Shown: positions 1-6,401, numbered from the stretch's first letter. The stretch is 30,330 bases of DNA from Bacteroidales bacterium UBA5833 (GCA_002433025.1 DJGZ01000016.1:1-30330), one strand, 5' to 3'. Notes: generated by a model from the sequence alone, not told the origin. Translations and numbers: made by a program.

Positions 1-23
1 ATGGCTGCTGATGGTGGTTGCAC

Positions 24-61
24 AAAAAAAATAAGGGGTTCCCAATAAAGTTAACCCCTTA
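24..61 (-). terminator. Rho-independent terminator at the far end of the capsid operon
   Basis: On the minus strand a 9-bp perfect stem (arms 32-40 and 53-61, TAAGGGGTT against AACCCCTTA) with a 12-nt loop is followed at once by a run of eight T. It lies about 95 nt past the capsid gene stop and is the second of two terminator-like structures there, which suggests that the transcription unit ends with the capsid gene. Confidence 0.75.
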
Positions 62-84
62 CCCCAAACACCAAACAAAAATCC

Positions 85-147
85 CAAAAAAGGACAGGCG
101 GAAAAGTAAAACAATGGAAATGTATAAAAACCGCCTGTGCCTTTTTT
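85..147. terminator. Long bidirectional terminator hairpin after the capsid gene
   Basis: The arms ACAGGCGG (94-101) and CCGCCTGT (131-138) pair perfectly. With one bulged base the stem extends into GG/CC and then into A-run/T-run flanks, so T-runs follow on both strands. The loop is about 29 nt, long for a classical terminator. It begins about 10 nt beyond the capsid stop codon. Confidence 0.6.
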
Positions 148-156
148 CGGACTATC

Positions 157-1590
157 TTAAGCTCCTGATTCAACAGGAAAATTCGCAATATTTACAGCTT
201 TTGCAAATGCTGCGGGCTGTTCCAGGGCGAAATCACCCCGCCAGGTACATTTAACAATTACCTGATGTTTCTTGAATGCATCACCGGCAGTTGTTGAAAT
301 TTCAAGCTGCATACCCTGACGGACTCCCCACAATAGTTTTGTGAAATCACCGGCAAAAGCAATACTTTCATCCGTTCCGGTTCCAAGATTGGCCGGAATG
401 CTGGTGGTGTGCAATCTCTTAATAGCTGAAATCAGATCGGGGGCAACATAATTAACCCCTAAATCATTCCGCATTTTTGCAAGGTTTCCGATATCCCGTG
501 GGTTCAGAAGGAATGCAGTTGTATCATGGTTTGCAAGTGCCAGTTTTGTCCAAAGATCAATAAGGACAGTATAATCAATTGAGGCAGTCCCCAAAAGATC
601 AAGCTCCTGCACTCCAATAACAGCGTTTATGCCAGTGGGTTCATTTATCCCGGTTCCCAATAATGCAAGCTGATCCAGTTTCACGGCCAGTGCATCAATA
701 ATGGCGCTTTCAATTGCTGTTGCAGCGTTAGGGCTGTCTGCGGCAAGTTCCCGGGACATGACTACAGTGCTTCCGATGGTGAATGCATCCAGGCTGACCG
801 CATCAAAGGTCATATCTGCATTATCAGTAAAGGGATCGTTTTCCGATTTTATTTCAAACGCCGGATCGGTCAGCACTCTTGCAATGCTCATGGATTTCGA
901 GTCCATCATAACCATTTTTGCCCCGGCTCGTGCTGTAACGGTTTTAGCTCTTGCGGCATCAATTACGGAAGCATACAGCGGCTCAGGTACCAGAACGGAA
1001 CCTGATCCGGCACCGGTGGACAATGCCCGCTGTTCTGCTTCGGCTATCCTGTAATCACCTGTTACCATTGAAACAATAAGTTTTCCAAGTGATAAATTAC
1101 GTTCTTCAGGTGCAAGATCGTTGCTCATGCGCTCCCCGAAAGAATAAACTTTTACAGGCTTACCGCTGCGAACATTAACCCAGGTTTCTTTAGGTAATAC
1201 AATATCCGGAATAGAGCTGTTTGCCCGGCCTGCCATCTCACAGGCTCGTTTTTCTTCGGCTTCAGTAACCTTTAGACGATCTCCAAGTTTATCAAATTCC
1301 TGCATCAACCTGTCATATTTATCGGCTTCATCTTTAGTGAATTCCCGCTTTTCTCGCTTTGCAAGGTTAACCATTGCAGTTAATTCAGAATGAAGCTGAC
1401 CCCGCTTTTCTTTGATCTCCAGCGAGGTTTCCATAAGGCCAAAAACCGGCAATGTAGCAAGGCCAGCGGCACTGATGGCGAATATACCTTCAATGCTTCC
1501 GGCATCAATAAAATGAGCTGCGGCAGGAATGGCAATGGCAACAATCAGCATCACTGCCAAGAATTTTAGAATTTCAATTGAATTTTTCAT
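157..1590 (-). CDS. HK97-type phage major capsid protein with N-terminal hydrophobic extension
   Basis: This is a virion shell protein of the HK97 fold (phage_capsid family) by overall sequence character. Residues 53 to about 110 form a charged helical segment (IKEKRGQLHSEL, then EADKYDRLMQEFDKL), typical of the delta/scaffold domain at the start of such capsids. Residues about 190-475 look like the shell domain, with LSTGAGSGSVLVPEPL, ALLGTGINEPTGI and a final TWRGDFALEQPAAFAK. The usual start of the family would correspond to Met53 (codon at 1434). Instead the frame is open from an ATG at 1590 and encodes a strongly hydrophobic stretch (residues 9-25, and again about 35-52) that could be a membrane anchor, a signal peptide or a fused holin-like piece. 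No capsid protease is seen nearby. It is the last gene before two terminators. The family is secure; the true start is uncertain. Confidence 0.85.
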   Translation of the reverse strand: MKNSIEILKFLAVMLIVAIAIPAAAHFIDAGSIEGIFAISAAGLATLPVFGLMETSLEIKEKRGQLHSELTAMVNLAKREKREFTKDEADKYDRLMQEFDKLGDRLKVTEAEEKRACEMAGRANSSIPDIVLPKETWVNVRSGKPVKVYSFGERMSNDLAPEERNLSLGKLIVSMVTGDYRIAEAEQRALSTGAGSGSVLVPEPLYASVIDAARAKTVTARAGAKMVMMDSKSMSIARVLTDPAFEIKSENDPFTDNADMTFDAVSLDAFTIGSTVVMSRELAADSPNAATAIESAIIDALAVKLDQLALLGTGINEPTGINAVIGVQELDLLGTASIDYTVLIDLWTKLALANHDTTAFLLNPRDIGNLAKMRNDLGVNYVAPDLISAIKRLHTTSIPANLGTGTDESIAFAGDFTKLLWGVRQGMQLEISTTAGDAFKKHQVIVKCTWRGDFALEQPAAFAKAVNIANFPVESGA

Positions 1591-1607
1591 TTGTTAAAAA
1601 ATTAGGG

Positions 1608-2018
1608 TTAAAATAACGTTGTCAATCTCCGGTATTCAATAAACCAGCTTCCTGAAATCCTTTCAGGTTCTTCGCTGTGCTGTTCGGTGCCAATCCAATT
1701 AACGTCACCGTTTTCATAAACGAATTCAAGGCGGGTTTTTGATATCCTGACTGATTTCAAGGATAAAATGTCGTAACCGCTTAATTTGTGGTACATAATC
1801 CGCATTTCAAGGAACCGGCAGATTGATTCATCCGGGGTGTTGATATCTTCGGCCTGCCTTGCGGTGGCCAGCAGATAGAAAAAGGCTGCGGCCTGCTCAA
1901 ACTTCAGGTTTTTCTGATCTGACAGTAATCCATTGTCCAGCATCCAGCCTGCAATAATGCGGGGGCGGTCTCCGTGGTTGTCAAAAAGGGGCGATTTTAA
2001 AAGTTCGAAGATTTTCAT
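1608..2018 (-). CDS. Unknown phage-type protein, 136 aa
   Basis: I do not recognise this family. It is a soluble protein with a mixed helical N-terminal half (IIAGWMLDNGLLSD, EQAAAFFYLLATARQAED) and a beta-rich C-terminal half (RLEFVYENGDVNWIG, SGSWFIEYRRL). There is no signal peptide or membrane segment. It lies between the fibronectin-domain protein (12 nt away) and the capsid gene (17 nt away) on the same strand, so it is almost certainly co-transcribed with them. Its position next to a capsid gene and its size would fit a head-completion, connector or assembly-control protein, but this is context only. The start is the ATG at 2018. Confidence 0.6.
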   Translation of the reverse strand: MKIFELLKSPLFDNHGDRPRIIAGWMLDNGLLSDQKNLKFEQAAAFFYLLATARQAEDINTPDESICRFLEMRIMYHKLSGYDILSLKSVRISKTRLEFVYENGDVNWIGTEQHSEEPERISGSWFIEYRRLTTLF

Positions 2019-2030
2019 GTCGGGCTGTTT

Positions 2031-2624
2031 TTATTCTAAGGTTGTAAATGTCTGATCTGTGCCGTTTGTGGTGCCAAGTGCATTGGCGGCCACAATGCGG
2101 TAATGATACGTTGTTGAGGGTGAAAGTTCAGCCAGGGCAAAACTTACACTTGCTCCGCTGGTTCCTGCCGTCAGTGGGCTTTCAGTGGCATCCACTGAAT
2201 CGCCATAAGATGTGGTTTGACCATATTCGATGATTACGTCTGTTGCTGATCCCCCAGGGTTAACCGTTCCTGATACTGTTGCGCTGGTGTCTGTGATATC
2301 GGTTTCAGCTTCTTCAGTAATTACCGGCTTTGCGGTGCCTGATTCATGAGTAAAAACAATGTGAATGAAGGGCGCAACAAGATCCGTTAACATAATACCG
2401 GCCTGCTTTGTGGTCGATGGTATGGTAAGTGTTACGGCTGTGCCTGTGCTGTCAGTCAGAGGAACCATGTTTGTTCCGTCATGGCTCCAATTGAATGTTG
2501 CAACAGCATCAACGTCAAAATCTTCATCCAAATGAAACATGAATGATCTGCTGGTTCTGCCGGGATTCGGGATTGTTACAGTTTTCGGAAGGGATTCACC
2601 GTATTGAATGTGTGCGTTGAACAT
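2031..2624 (-). CDS. Putative virion protein with C-terminal fibronectin type III domain
   Basis: This 197-residue protein has two parts. Residues 1 to about 95 are beta-rich (VTIPNPGRTSRSFMFHLDEDFDV, then FNWSHDGTNMVPL and AGIMLTDLVAPFIHIVF) and are of unknown family. Residues about 98-196 form a fibronectin type III-like module, recognisable from SATVSGTVNPGGS, VIIEYGQTTSYG and STTYHYRIVAANALG. There is no signal peptide, so it is not an ordinary secreted adhesin. Ig-like and Fn3 modules are known accessory domains on phage capsid-decorating and tail proteins, where they are thought to bind cell surfaces or carbohydrates. Clustering with the capsid gene suggests a decoration role here. The domain call is good; the virion role is inferred. 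Confidence 0.65.
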   Translation of the reverse strand: MFNAHIQYGESLPKTVTIPNPGRTSRSFMFHLDEDFDVDAVATFNWSHDGTNMVPLTDSTGTAVTLTIPSTTKQAGIMLTDLVAPFIHIVFTHESGTAKPVITEEAETDITDTSATVSGTVNPGGSATDVIIEYGQTTSYGDSVDATESPLTAGTSGASVSFALAELSPSTTYHYRIVAANALGTTNGTDQTFTTLE

Positions 2625-2673
2625 GATAATGTTGCGTTAATTTCAGCAAACATACAACCGGCCAGGGGCGAAT

Positions 2674-3087
2674 TCATGGAAGTGAGTTCCATTTTTTACC
2701 CTTAAAATATCTCAGGCGAGTTTTATAATATGATTCATAACTTGAATAACGTTCAATTCCAAAGTATTCTAATGCAATACCTTCAACCTTTTCAAACGCT
2801 TCTTTAATAGTCAGGTCATAATTCTTTATAAAATAGTTTATCCAGTTCTCATAACCTCCAAATTCATTTTCTTTTGTCAGATATTTGAGTAAATGAATGT
2901 TTGGGTAGTCTGTACCCTCAATTATATCCTGAAAATCTTTCTCCAATATACCTGGTTCAATTTCTCCCAATTTTGCATGTATAAACTTTTGGCTGGGGAG
3001 TCGATTACTCCCGGCAGGGCTGGAAGGATCAACCCTCCCCCCGGTCTTTTCTTTTTGAAAATTTTCTTTCTTATTGATTGACAGCAT
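2674..3087 (-). CDS. Unknown mobile-element protein, about 137 aa
   Basis: I do not recognise this protein. Residues about 30-137 look like a folded, aromatic-rich alpha-helical domain (DYPNIHLLKYLTKENEFGGY, ENWINYFIKNYDLTIKEAFE, YSSYESYYKTRLRYFKGKKW). The N-terminal 30 residues are lysine-rich and then pass through a proline/serine/glycine patch (GGRVDPSSPAGSNRLPSQ) encoded by a GC-rich stretch that stands out in this AT-rich gene. I prefer the ATG at 3087; a TTG seven codons upstream (3108) is the other possibility. It lies 49 nt before the Fn3-domain gene and after a 250-nt AT-rich gap, so it is probably the first gene of the late-like unit. Confidence 0.5.
   Translation of the reverse strand: MLSINKKENFQKEKTGGRVDPSSPAGSNRLPSQKFIHAKLGEIEPGILEKDFQDIIEGTDYPNIHLLKYLTKENEFGGYENWINYFIKNYDLTIKEAFEKVEGIALEYFGIERYSSYESYYKTRLRYFKGKKWNSLP
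2996..3012. other. Short GC-rich stem-loop inside the 137-aa gene
   Basis: GGGAGT (2996-3001) pairs with ACTCCC (3007-3012) across a 5-nt loop. It sits in the GC-rich patch (about 2990-3045) that interrupts an otherwise AT-rich gene. It could be a small inserted repeat or simply coding sequence. Confidence 0.3.
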
Positions 3088-3108
3088 TTTAAATAATTTT
3101 TTATTCAA

Positions 3109-3337
3109 TTTTCAACCGGCATTTTTTTTAATAAATTTTCCGCAACTTTTCAAAACAAACAAGTGTTGATTATCAGATACTTAGCTACCGTATTAAAGAT
3201 ATTTGATTAATCCGGTAGAAAGGGTTTTTTAGTCAATTTTTAAAGCTATTTGAATCATAAATCAATTTTTGTGTGAAAACTTACTTTATTATCAAAATTT
3301 ATTTGATCAATTTATTAAAGTACTTTATTAAAAAGGT
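3109..3337. other. AT-rich intergenic region with stem-loop and ATTTGAT-type repeats (possible origin or promoter region)
   Basis: This is the most AT-rich stretch of the window. It holds an imperfect inverted repeat (CTACCG near 3185 against CGGTAG near 3212, extended by an ATTAA/TTAAT pairing inside), a T-run right after it on the plus strand, several copies of ATTTGAT-like words (near 3200, 3248 and 3301), and two copies of TACTTTATT (near 3282 and 3321). It follows the gene of the possible replication protein. An origin with iteron-like repeats or a late promoter region are both possible; neither is shown. Confidence 0.35.
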
Positions 3338-4189
3338 TTATTTAGGTGTGGTACTCGATGTTGTACTCGATGTGGTACTCGATGTTGTTTTGATGTTGTG
3401 ATCATGCTGTAATGATGCTGCGTTGATGCCAGCTTCATGCAGTGTGGCTGATAGTTGTTTTTCCTGCTTCAGTTCTTCTAAAACTTTTTGCCGGATTTCC
3501 TTTTTTTCTTTATTTTCCATGGCTTCAATATGTGCTATCCTGTTTTTTTCCACTTGTCGAATTAGTTCTTCAAGGGTAAGTTTTGTTGATGCATAAAAAC
3601 CACGTGAACCAATACCGTAAAAATTTACATTGAAATGCCTGGTCAGCTCTTTCTTAATTTTGTCAAGTGCATATCGGGTTTTATACCGGTCTTCAGGGTT
3701 CAGAATGTGTGGCGGCAATGCTCTACCTTTAAAATATTCCTCCAGCGTTTTATAAGTTGAAAATCCTGCCATCCTTGCAATCCAAAGCTGATTAGTCATT
3801 TTTTGATATGGCTTTTTCCCAATAATGGATTTAATAGCAAGGAAAGCCCACAAACATTGGAATTCAAAATCATCTTTTGTATTATTCCGATAGTTCCAAT
3901 AAATCTGGTGTTCAATACCTGTTACAGGAACCGTTTTGTTATTGAAATTTTTAAATATCTGTATTTTATCCTTTTTATATGAGTCTGTTTTATCGTAGAT
4001 AGATATACCAAGTGTTTCCTCAACATCTTCAATATCCATTCCTTCTGAAAATAACTCGCCTTCACGATAGGAAAGGAGATTATATAAATTAGTTCGATAG
4101 TTCATAACTATCTTTATTGGTCTGTATATTGTTACCTCTTCGTGCCTCAATAGAGTAATAGGAAAATTGTAATAAATTGATTTTTTCAT
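3338..4189 (-). CDS. Possible replication protein of the mobile element, 283 aa
   Basis: I cannot assign this to a family with confidence. It is a basic, mainly helical soluble protein. Residues about 100-200 carry the most structured stretch (FQCLWAFLAIKSIIG, NQLWIARMAGFSTYKTLEEY, RYALDKIKKELTRHFNVNFYG), which could be a winged-helix-like DNA-binding region. It is followed by a long charged helix or coiled coil (about 205-245: EELIRQVEKNRIAHIEAMEN) and a low-complexity tail of repeated TTSS ending in PK. Its place between an excisionase-like gene and an AT-rich repeat-bearing region is the usual place for a replication initiator in small mobile elements; that is the only reason for the suggestion. 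The start is the ATG at 4189. Confidence 0.45.
   Translation of the reverse strand: MKKSIYYNFPITLLRHEEVTIYRPIKIVMNYRTNLYNLLSYREGELFSEGMDIEDVEETLGISIYDKTDSYKKDKIQIFKNFNNKTVPVTGIEHQIYWNYRNNTKDDFEFQCLWAFLAIKSIIGKKPYQKMTNQLWIARMAGFSTYKTLEEYFKGRALPPHILNPEDRYKTRYALDKIKKELTRHFNVNFYGIGSRGFYASTKLTLEELIRQVEKNRIAHIEAMENKEKKEIRQKVLEELKQEKQLSATLHEAGINAASLQHDHNIKTTSSTTSSTTSSTTPK
3347..3393. repeat. 12-bp tandem repeat encoding a TTSS tail
   Basis: Three full copies and a partial fourth of a 12-bp unit (TGTGGTACTCGA with a G/T alternation at the fourth base) sit at the 3' end of the 283-aa gene. Read on the minus strand they encode Thr-Thr-Ser-Ser repeats. Because the unit is a multiple of three, copy number can change without breaking the frame. 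Confidence 0.85.
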
Positions 4190-4218
4190 TATCTTTGTGT
4201 TTTGGTTGTAAAATATTT

Positions 4219-4254
4219 AAAGGAACATCACTTTTGCCTGGGCGATGTTCCTTT
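4219..4254. terminator. Strong hairpin between the HTH gene and the 283-aa gene
   Basis: Perfect 11-bp arms AAAGGAACATC (4219-4229) and GATGTTCCTTT (4244-4254) enclose a 14-nt loop. On the plus strand it is followed by ATTTTTTT; on the minus strand, in the direction of the genes, by only a weaker T-rich stretch. It lies 12 nt past the HTH stop codon, so it probably ends or attenuates that transcript before the downstream gene. The arms share GGAACA with the palindrome upstream of the HTH gene. Confidence 0.55.
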
Positions 4255-4266
4255 ATTTTTTTAGGC

Positions 4267-4557
4267 TCAAACTGAAGCTTTTACCCGGTGTTTTGCAATA
4301 AAAGCCCGGACATCATTCAGATCATAGTATATACTCCCGGAAATCCTGACAAAGGCCAGTTTCCCGGAATTCCGCCAGCTTATGGTTGTCTTAGTGGTTA
4401 CGCCAAACATTTCCGCCAGTTGAAATTCTCGAATAAGCTGCGGGGGGCGGTTCACTTCAGCGGAATCATAAATCAGATTAGCTGTTCTCCGTGTTTGATC
4501 TTTAATTTCCTGTTCTGTTAAACTCTGCAGATTTACGGTTGATCTTTCAGTTTTCAT
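4267..4557 (-). CDS. Excisionase/MerR-type helix-turn-helix protein
   Basis: This 96-residue DNA-binding protein has a C-terminal winged HTH of the excisionase-like HTH_17 type. Residues about 40-90 read LIREFQLAEMFGVTTKTTISWRN and then GKLAFVRISGSIYYDLNDVRAFI, the familiar pattern of a recognition helix, a wing carrying a conserved basic/aromatic pair, and a final helix. Such proteins next to Bacteroidetes tyrosine integrases usually act as recombination directionality factors or local regulators. Here it lies in the same orientation as the integrase, separated from it by one small gene. A perfect palindrome (4618-4630) in its upstream region is a candidate operator. The family call is firm; the excision role is inferred from the neighbourhood. 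Confidence 0.8.
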   Translation of the reverse strand: MKTERSTVNLQSLTEQEIKDQTRRTANLIYDSAEVNRPPQLIREFQLAEMFGVTTKTTISWRNSGKLAFVRISGSIYYDLNDVRAFIAKHRVKASV

Positions 4558-4617
4558 GACGATTACTTTTAATGGTTCGTTGGTACAAATATGTATACAG
4601 TTTTCTATTTACCTACT

Positions 4618-4630
4618 GGAACAATGTTCC
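4618..4630. promoter_or_regulatory. Palindromic candidate operator upstream of the HTH gene
   Basis: GGAACA-A-TGTTCC is a perfect 6+1+6 palindrome about 60 nt upstream of the HTH start. The same GGAACA half-site recurs in the arms of the hairpin downstream of the gene (4222-4227 and 4246-4251). The adjacent GTACAAATATGTATAC (4583-4598) is a further, imperfect dyad. Autoregulation by the HTH protein is possible but unproven. Confidence 0.4.
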
Positions 4631-4666
4631 GTTTTTTTATTAAAAATCTTAACAGTATGTTGAAAA

Positions 4667-4918
4667 TTATTTGAAATTGAATTTTATCAGCTTACCCGGC
4701 TTTCTTTTTTCTGCTGGTTCGCTGTCCGAACCTGAAAAAATCTTAACCTGAAAATCAAGTTCACTGAATCTTTCCATAAGTAGATCCCGCCTTTTTACCA
4801 TATCGGAATATTCTTTATCGTTCTTATACGTCTGCTTTACTAAATCAAGCATGATGTTACCGTATTCTTCTGAAACAAAATTTAACTGTTCTTTAAGAAA
4901 TATTAATCTTGCTGTCAT
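4667..4918 (-). CDS. Small coiled-coil protein of unknown function, 83 aa
   Basis: I do not recognise this protein. It is almost entirely charged helix (residues 1 to about 60: FLKEQLNFVSEEYGNIMLDL, KNDKEYSDMVKRRDLLMERF) with a short basic tail ending KPGKLIKFNFK. It starts with an ATG 21 nt after the integrase stop codon and is therefore very likely co-transcribed with the integrase. No cysteine cluster, signal peptide or HTH is visible. Short helical genes in this position are common in Bacteroidetes integrative elements. Confidence 0.55.
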   Translation of the reverse strand: MTARLIFLKEQLNFVSEEYGNIMLDLVKQTYKNDKEYSDMVKRRDLLMERFSELDFQVKIFSGSDSEPAEKRKPGKLIKFNFK

Positions 4919-4939
4919 GGCTGGGTTGTTTTAGGGTGG

Positions 4940-6085
4940 TTAAATTTTTTCAATGTTCATTCTTTTCAGGTCGTTTGTGATCTTTGTTGTAACCAGTTTT
5001 GCATAATTACGGGTTGTTTTGGTGTTGCTGTGGCCTAAAATATGGCTGACCGTTTCCAGTGGTAAACCTCTTGTTAACATCAATGTGGCAAAAGTATGCC
5101 GGGCAACAATTGTTGTAATCGGTTTATCAATTCCGCAAACATCTGCGATCTCTTTTAAATAGGTGTTTAACCTTTGGTTTGATCTCCGGGGAAATATTAA
5201 CCCCTGCTTTCCTTTGTCGCTGTATTTCTGAATTATTTCCAGTGCTTCATTCATTAACGGAATAGCCTGCATTTCTGTACTTACCTTTACCCGAGGCTTT
5301 ATAATGAAGTGGTTCCCTTCATTTATAACAATATCCTCGTGTTTTAAGGCCATCACGTCTGAATATTCCATCCCTGTATTACATAGGAACAGGAATATAT
5401 CTTTTACAACATTCATTCTGGCCGTGCTGAATTCTTTTTCTCTGATCTTGTTAATTTCTTCCTCAGTTAGAAATATCATTCGCCTTGCGCATGCAGGAAT
5501 CTTAAAATTATTGTAAGGGTTTTCATCAATCATTTTTACAGCAAATGCACGCCTTAAGTATTTTCTTAGTACTTTATGATTTTTTGAAGTACTGCTTTGC
5601 TTCATGGTTGCAAGCAAATGATTATGATATTGTTTCGGAAAATCTGAATCAATATCAGTAAACAAAACAGTTTTCCACTTATTCAGATTCTTCAATACTC
5701 CGTTATGCTGCTTGTATGTTGAATATGCCAGTCCGGGCATATCATGTTTAAGTTGTTTTTCAATGTATTCATTCAGGGTTTCAGTAAATTCCTTTTTACC
5801 TTCAAAATCCCTTTTAAACATGGCTTTTGACGGTGTTATTCCTGATTCAACATATTTCTTTACAAGGCTTAAAAGTTTTGTTCTTAAGCTCTCAATCTTT
5901 AAATTCATCAACTGGGATTCCGGGTGTATGCCTTTTACCTGATTTGCTTTAGCATCCCAGTATTTTGATTCAATAACTACCCCAGGGCTGAAATACATTC
6001 GTTCAGATCTGTTTAAGTAGATTTCAAATTGAACAGGGGCTTTTCCGGATTGATTTTTTCGGTTGAAATGTAATATCATTCTCAT
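4940..6085 (-). CDS. Tyrosine recombinase integrase with substituted catalytic residues
   Basis: This site-specific recombinase of the Bacteroidetes phage-integrase type presumably integrates the element at the tRNA-Arg gene. From the ATG at 6085 it has 381 residues: an arm-binding N-terminal domain (about 1-75), a SAM-like core-binding domain (about 95-190) and the catalytic domain (about 205-375). The tail motifs ARHTFATLMLTRGLPLETVS, LGHSN and TTRNYAKL give Arg329, His352 and nucleophile Tyr361; Lys267 is the likely beta-hairpin lysine. Two usual residues are absent: the first Arg is Glu240 (CNTGMEYSDV, codon GAA at 5368-5366), and the His of HxxR is Ile326 (IVAR). IntDOT of CTnDOT is known to lack the first Arg, so activity is not excluded. 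Eighteen extra codons from a TTG at 6139 are possible but read through direct repeats and are probably not translated. Confidence 0.85.
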   Translation of the reverse strand: MRMILHFNRKNQSGKAPVQFEIYLNRSERMYFSPGVVIESKYWDAKANQVKGIHPESQLMNLKIESLRTKLLSLVKKYVESGITPSKAMFKRDFEGKKEFTETLNEYIEKQLKHDMPGLAYSTYKQHNGVLKNLNKWKTVLFTDIDSDFPKQYHNHLLATMKQSSTSKNHKVLRKYLRRAFAVKMIDENPYNNFKIPACARRMIFLTEEEINKIREKEFSTARMNVVKDIFLFLCNTGMEYSDVMALKHEDIVINEGNHFIIKPRVKVSTEMQAIPLMNEALEIIQKYSDKGKQGLIFPRRSNQRLNTYLKEIADVCGIDKPITTIVARHTFATLMLTRGLPLETVSHILGHSNTKTTRNYAKLVTTKITNDLKRMNIEKI

Positions 6086-6087
6086 AC

Positions 6088-6129
6088 AGGTAGCACATTT
6101 TTTAACAAAGGTAGCGCAAAAGTAGCGCA
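6088..6129. repeat. Helically phased direct repeats, candidate integrase arm-type sites
   Basis: Three copies of a ten-base word, (A)(A/G)GTAGC(A/G)CA, begin at 6088, 6109 and 6120. The spacings of 21 and 11 bp put them on one face of the helix. They lie just upstream of the integrase start, between it and the tRNA target, where arm-type binding sites or an autoregulatory site would be expected. Confidence 0.5.
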
Positions 6130-6210
6130 AAGTCAACAAAAAGTTAACATTTTACTCATTTTTCCAATGTAAGCAAAGTGCTAAATAATAGGCTAATATA
6201 CTGATATACA

Positions 6211-6238
6211 ACAAAAAAGCCCCCTATATAGGGGGCTT
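6211..6238 (-). terminator. Terminator of the tRNA-Arg transcript
   Basis: The perfect 8-bp arms AAGCCCCC (6217-6224) and GGGGGCTT (6231-6238) enclose a 6-nt loop TATATA. Read from the tRNA (minus strand), the stem is followed by T's (6216-6213 region). It begins 6 nt past the tRNA 3' end. Since the element lies to the left, this terminator may be original host sequence or may have arrived with the element. Confidence 0.75.
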
Positions 6239-6243
6239 GTCTG

Positions 6244-6317
6244 TGATCCGGGCGGGATTCGAACCCACGACCCGCAGCTTAGAAGGCTGCTGCTCTATCC
6301 AGCTGAGCTACCGGACC
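6244..6317 (-). tRNA. tRNA-Arg (anticodon UCU)
   Basis: The 74-nt cloverleaf folds fully. The acceptor stem pairs GGTCCGG with CCGGATC (one G-U) and has discriminator A. The D stem is GCTC/GAGC with loop AGCTGGATA. The anticodon stem is GCAGC/GCTGC with loop CTTCTAA, giving anticodon TCT. The T stem is GTGGG/CCCGC with loop TTCGAAT. CCA is not encoded. The 3' end faces the integrase of the mobile element about 160 nt away, the usual arrangement when a tRNA gene is the integration target. Confidence 0.95.
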
Positions 6318-6371
6318 GGGTGCAAAACCAGCAATCAGATCAGGATTACAATATGCCGGCTTTTGCGGTTG

Positions 6372-6401
6372 CAAAGGTAAACAAATTTTATTTAGCCTCA
6401 A
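6372..6401 (-). promoter_or_regulatory. Bacteroidetes-type promoter for tRNA-Arg
   Basis: On the minus strand TTG (6401-6399) is followed after 19 nt by TACCTTTG (6379-6372), matching the Bacteroidetes -33/-7 pattern TTG-N19-TAnnTTTG. Transcription would start roughly 50 nt before the tRNA. Confidence 0.6.

Noticed and set aside
1..156. Second copy of the tRNA 3' end (left attachment site)
   Set aside because: No match to the tRNA 3' part is present in the first 156 bases, so the left end of the element must be outside the window.
3347..3393. Short tandem repeats considered as a CRISPR array
   Set aside because: The units are 12 bp, contiguous and in frame with a protein; there are no spacers or cas genes.
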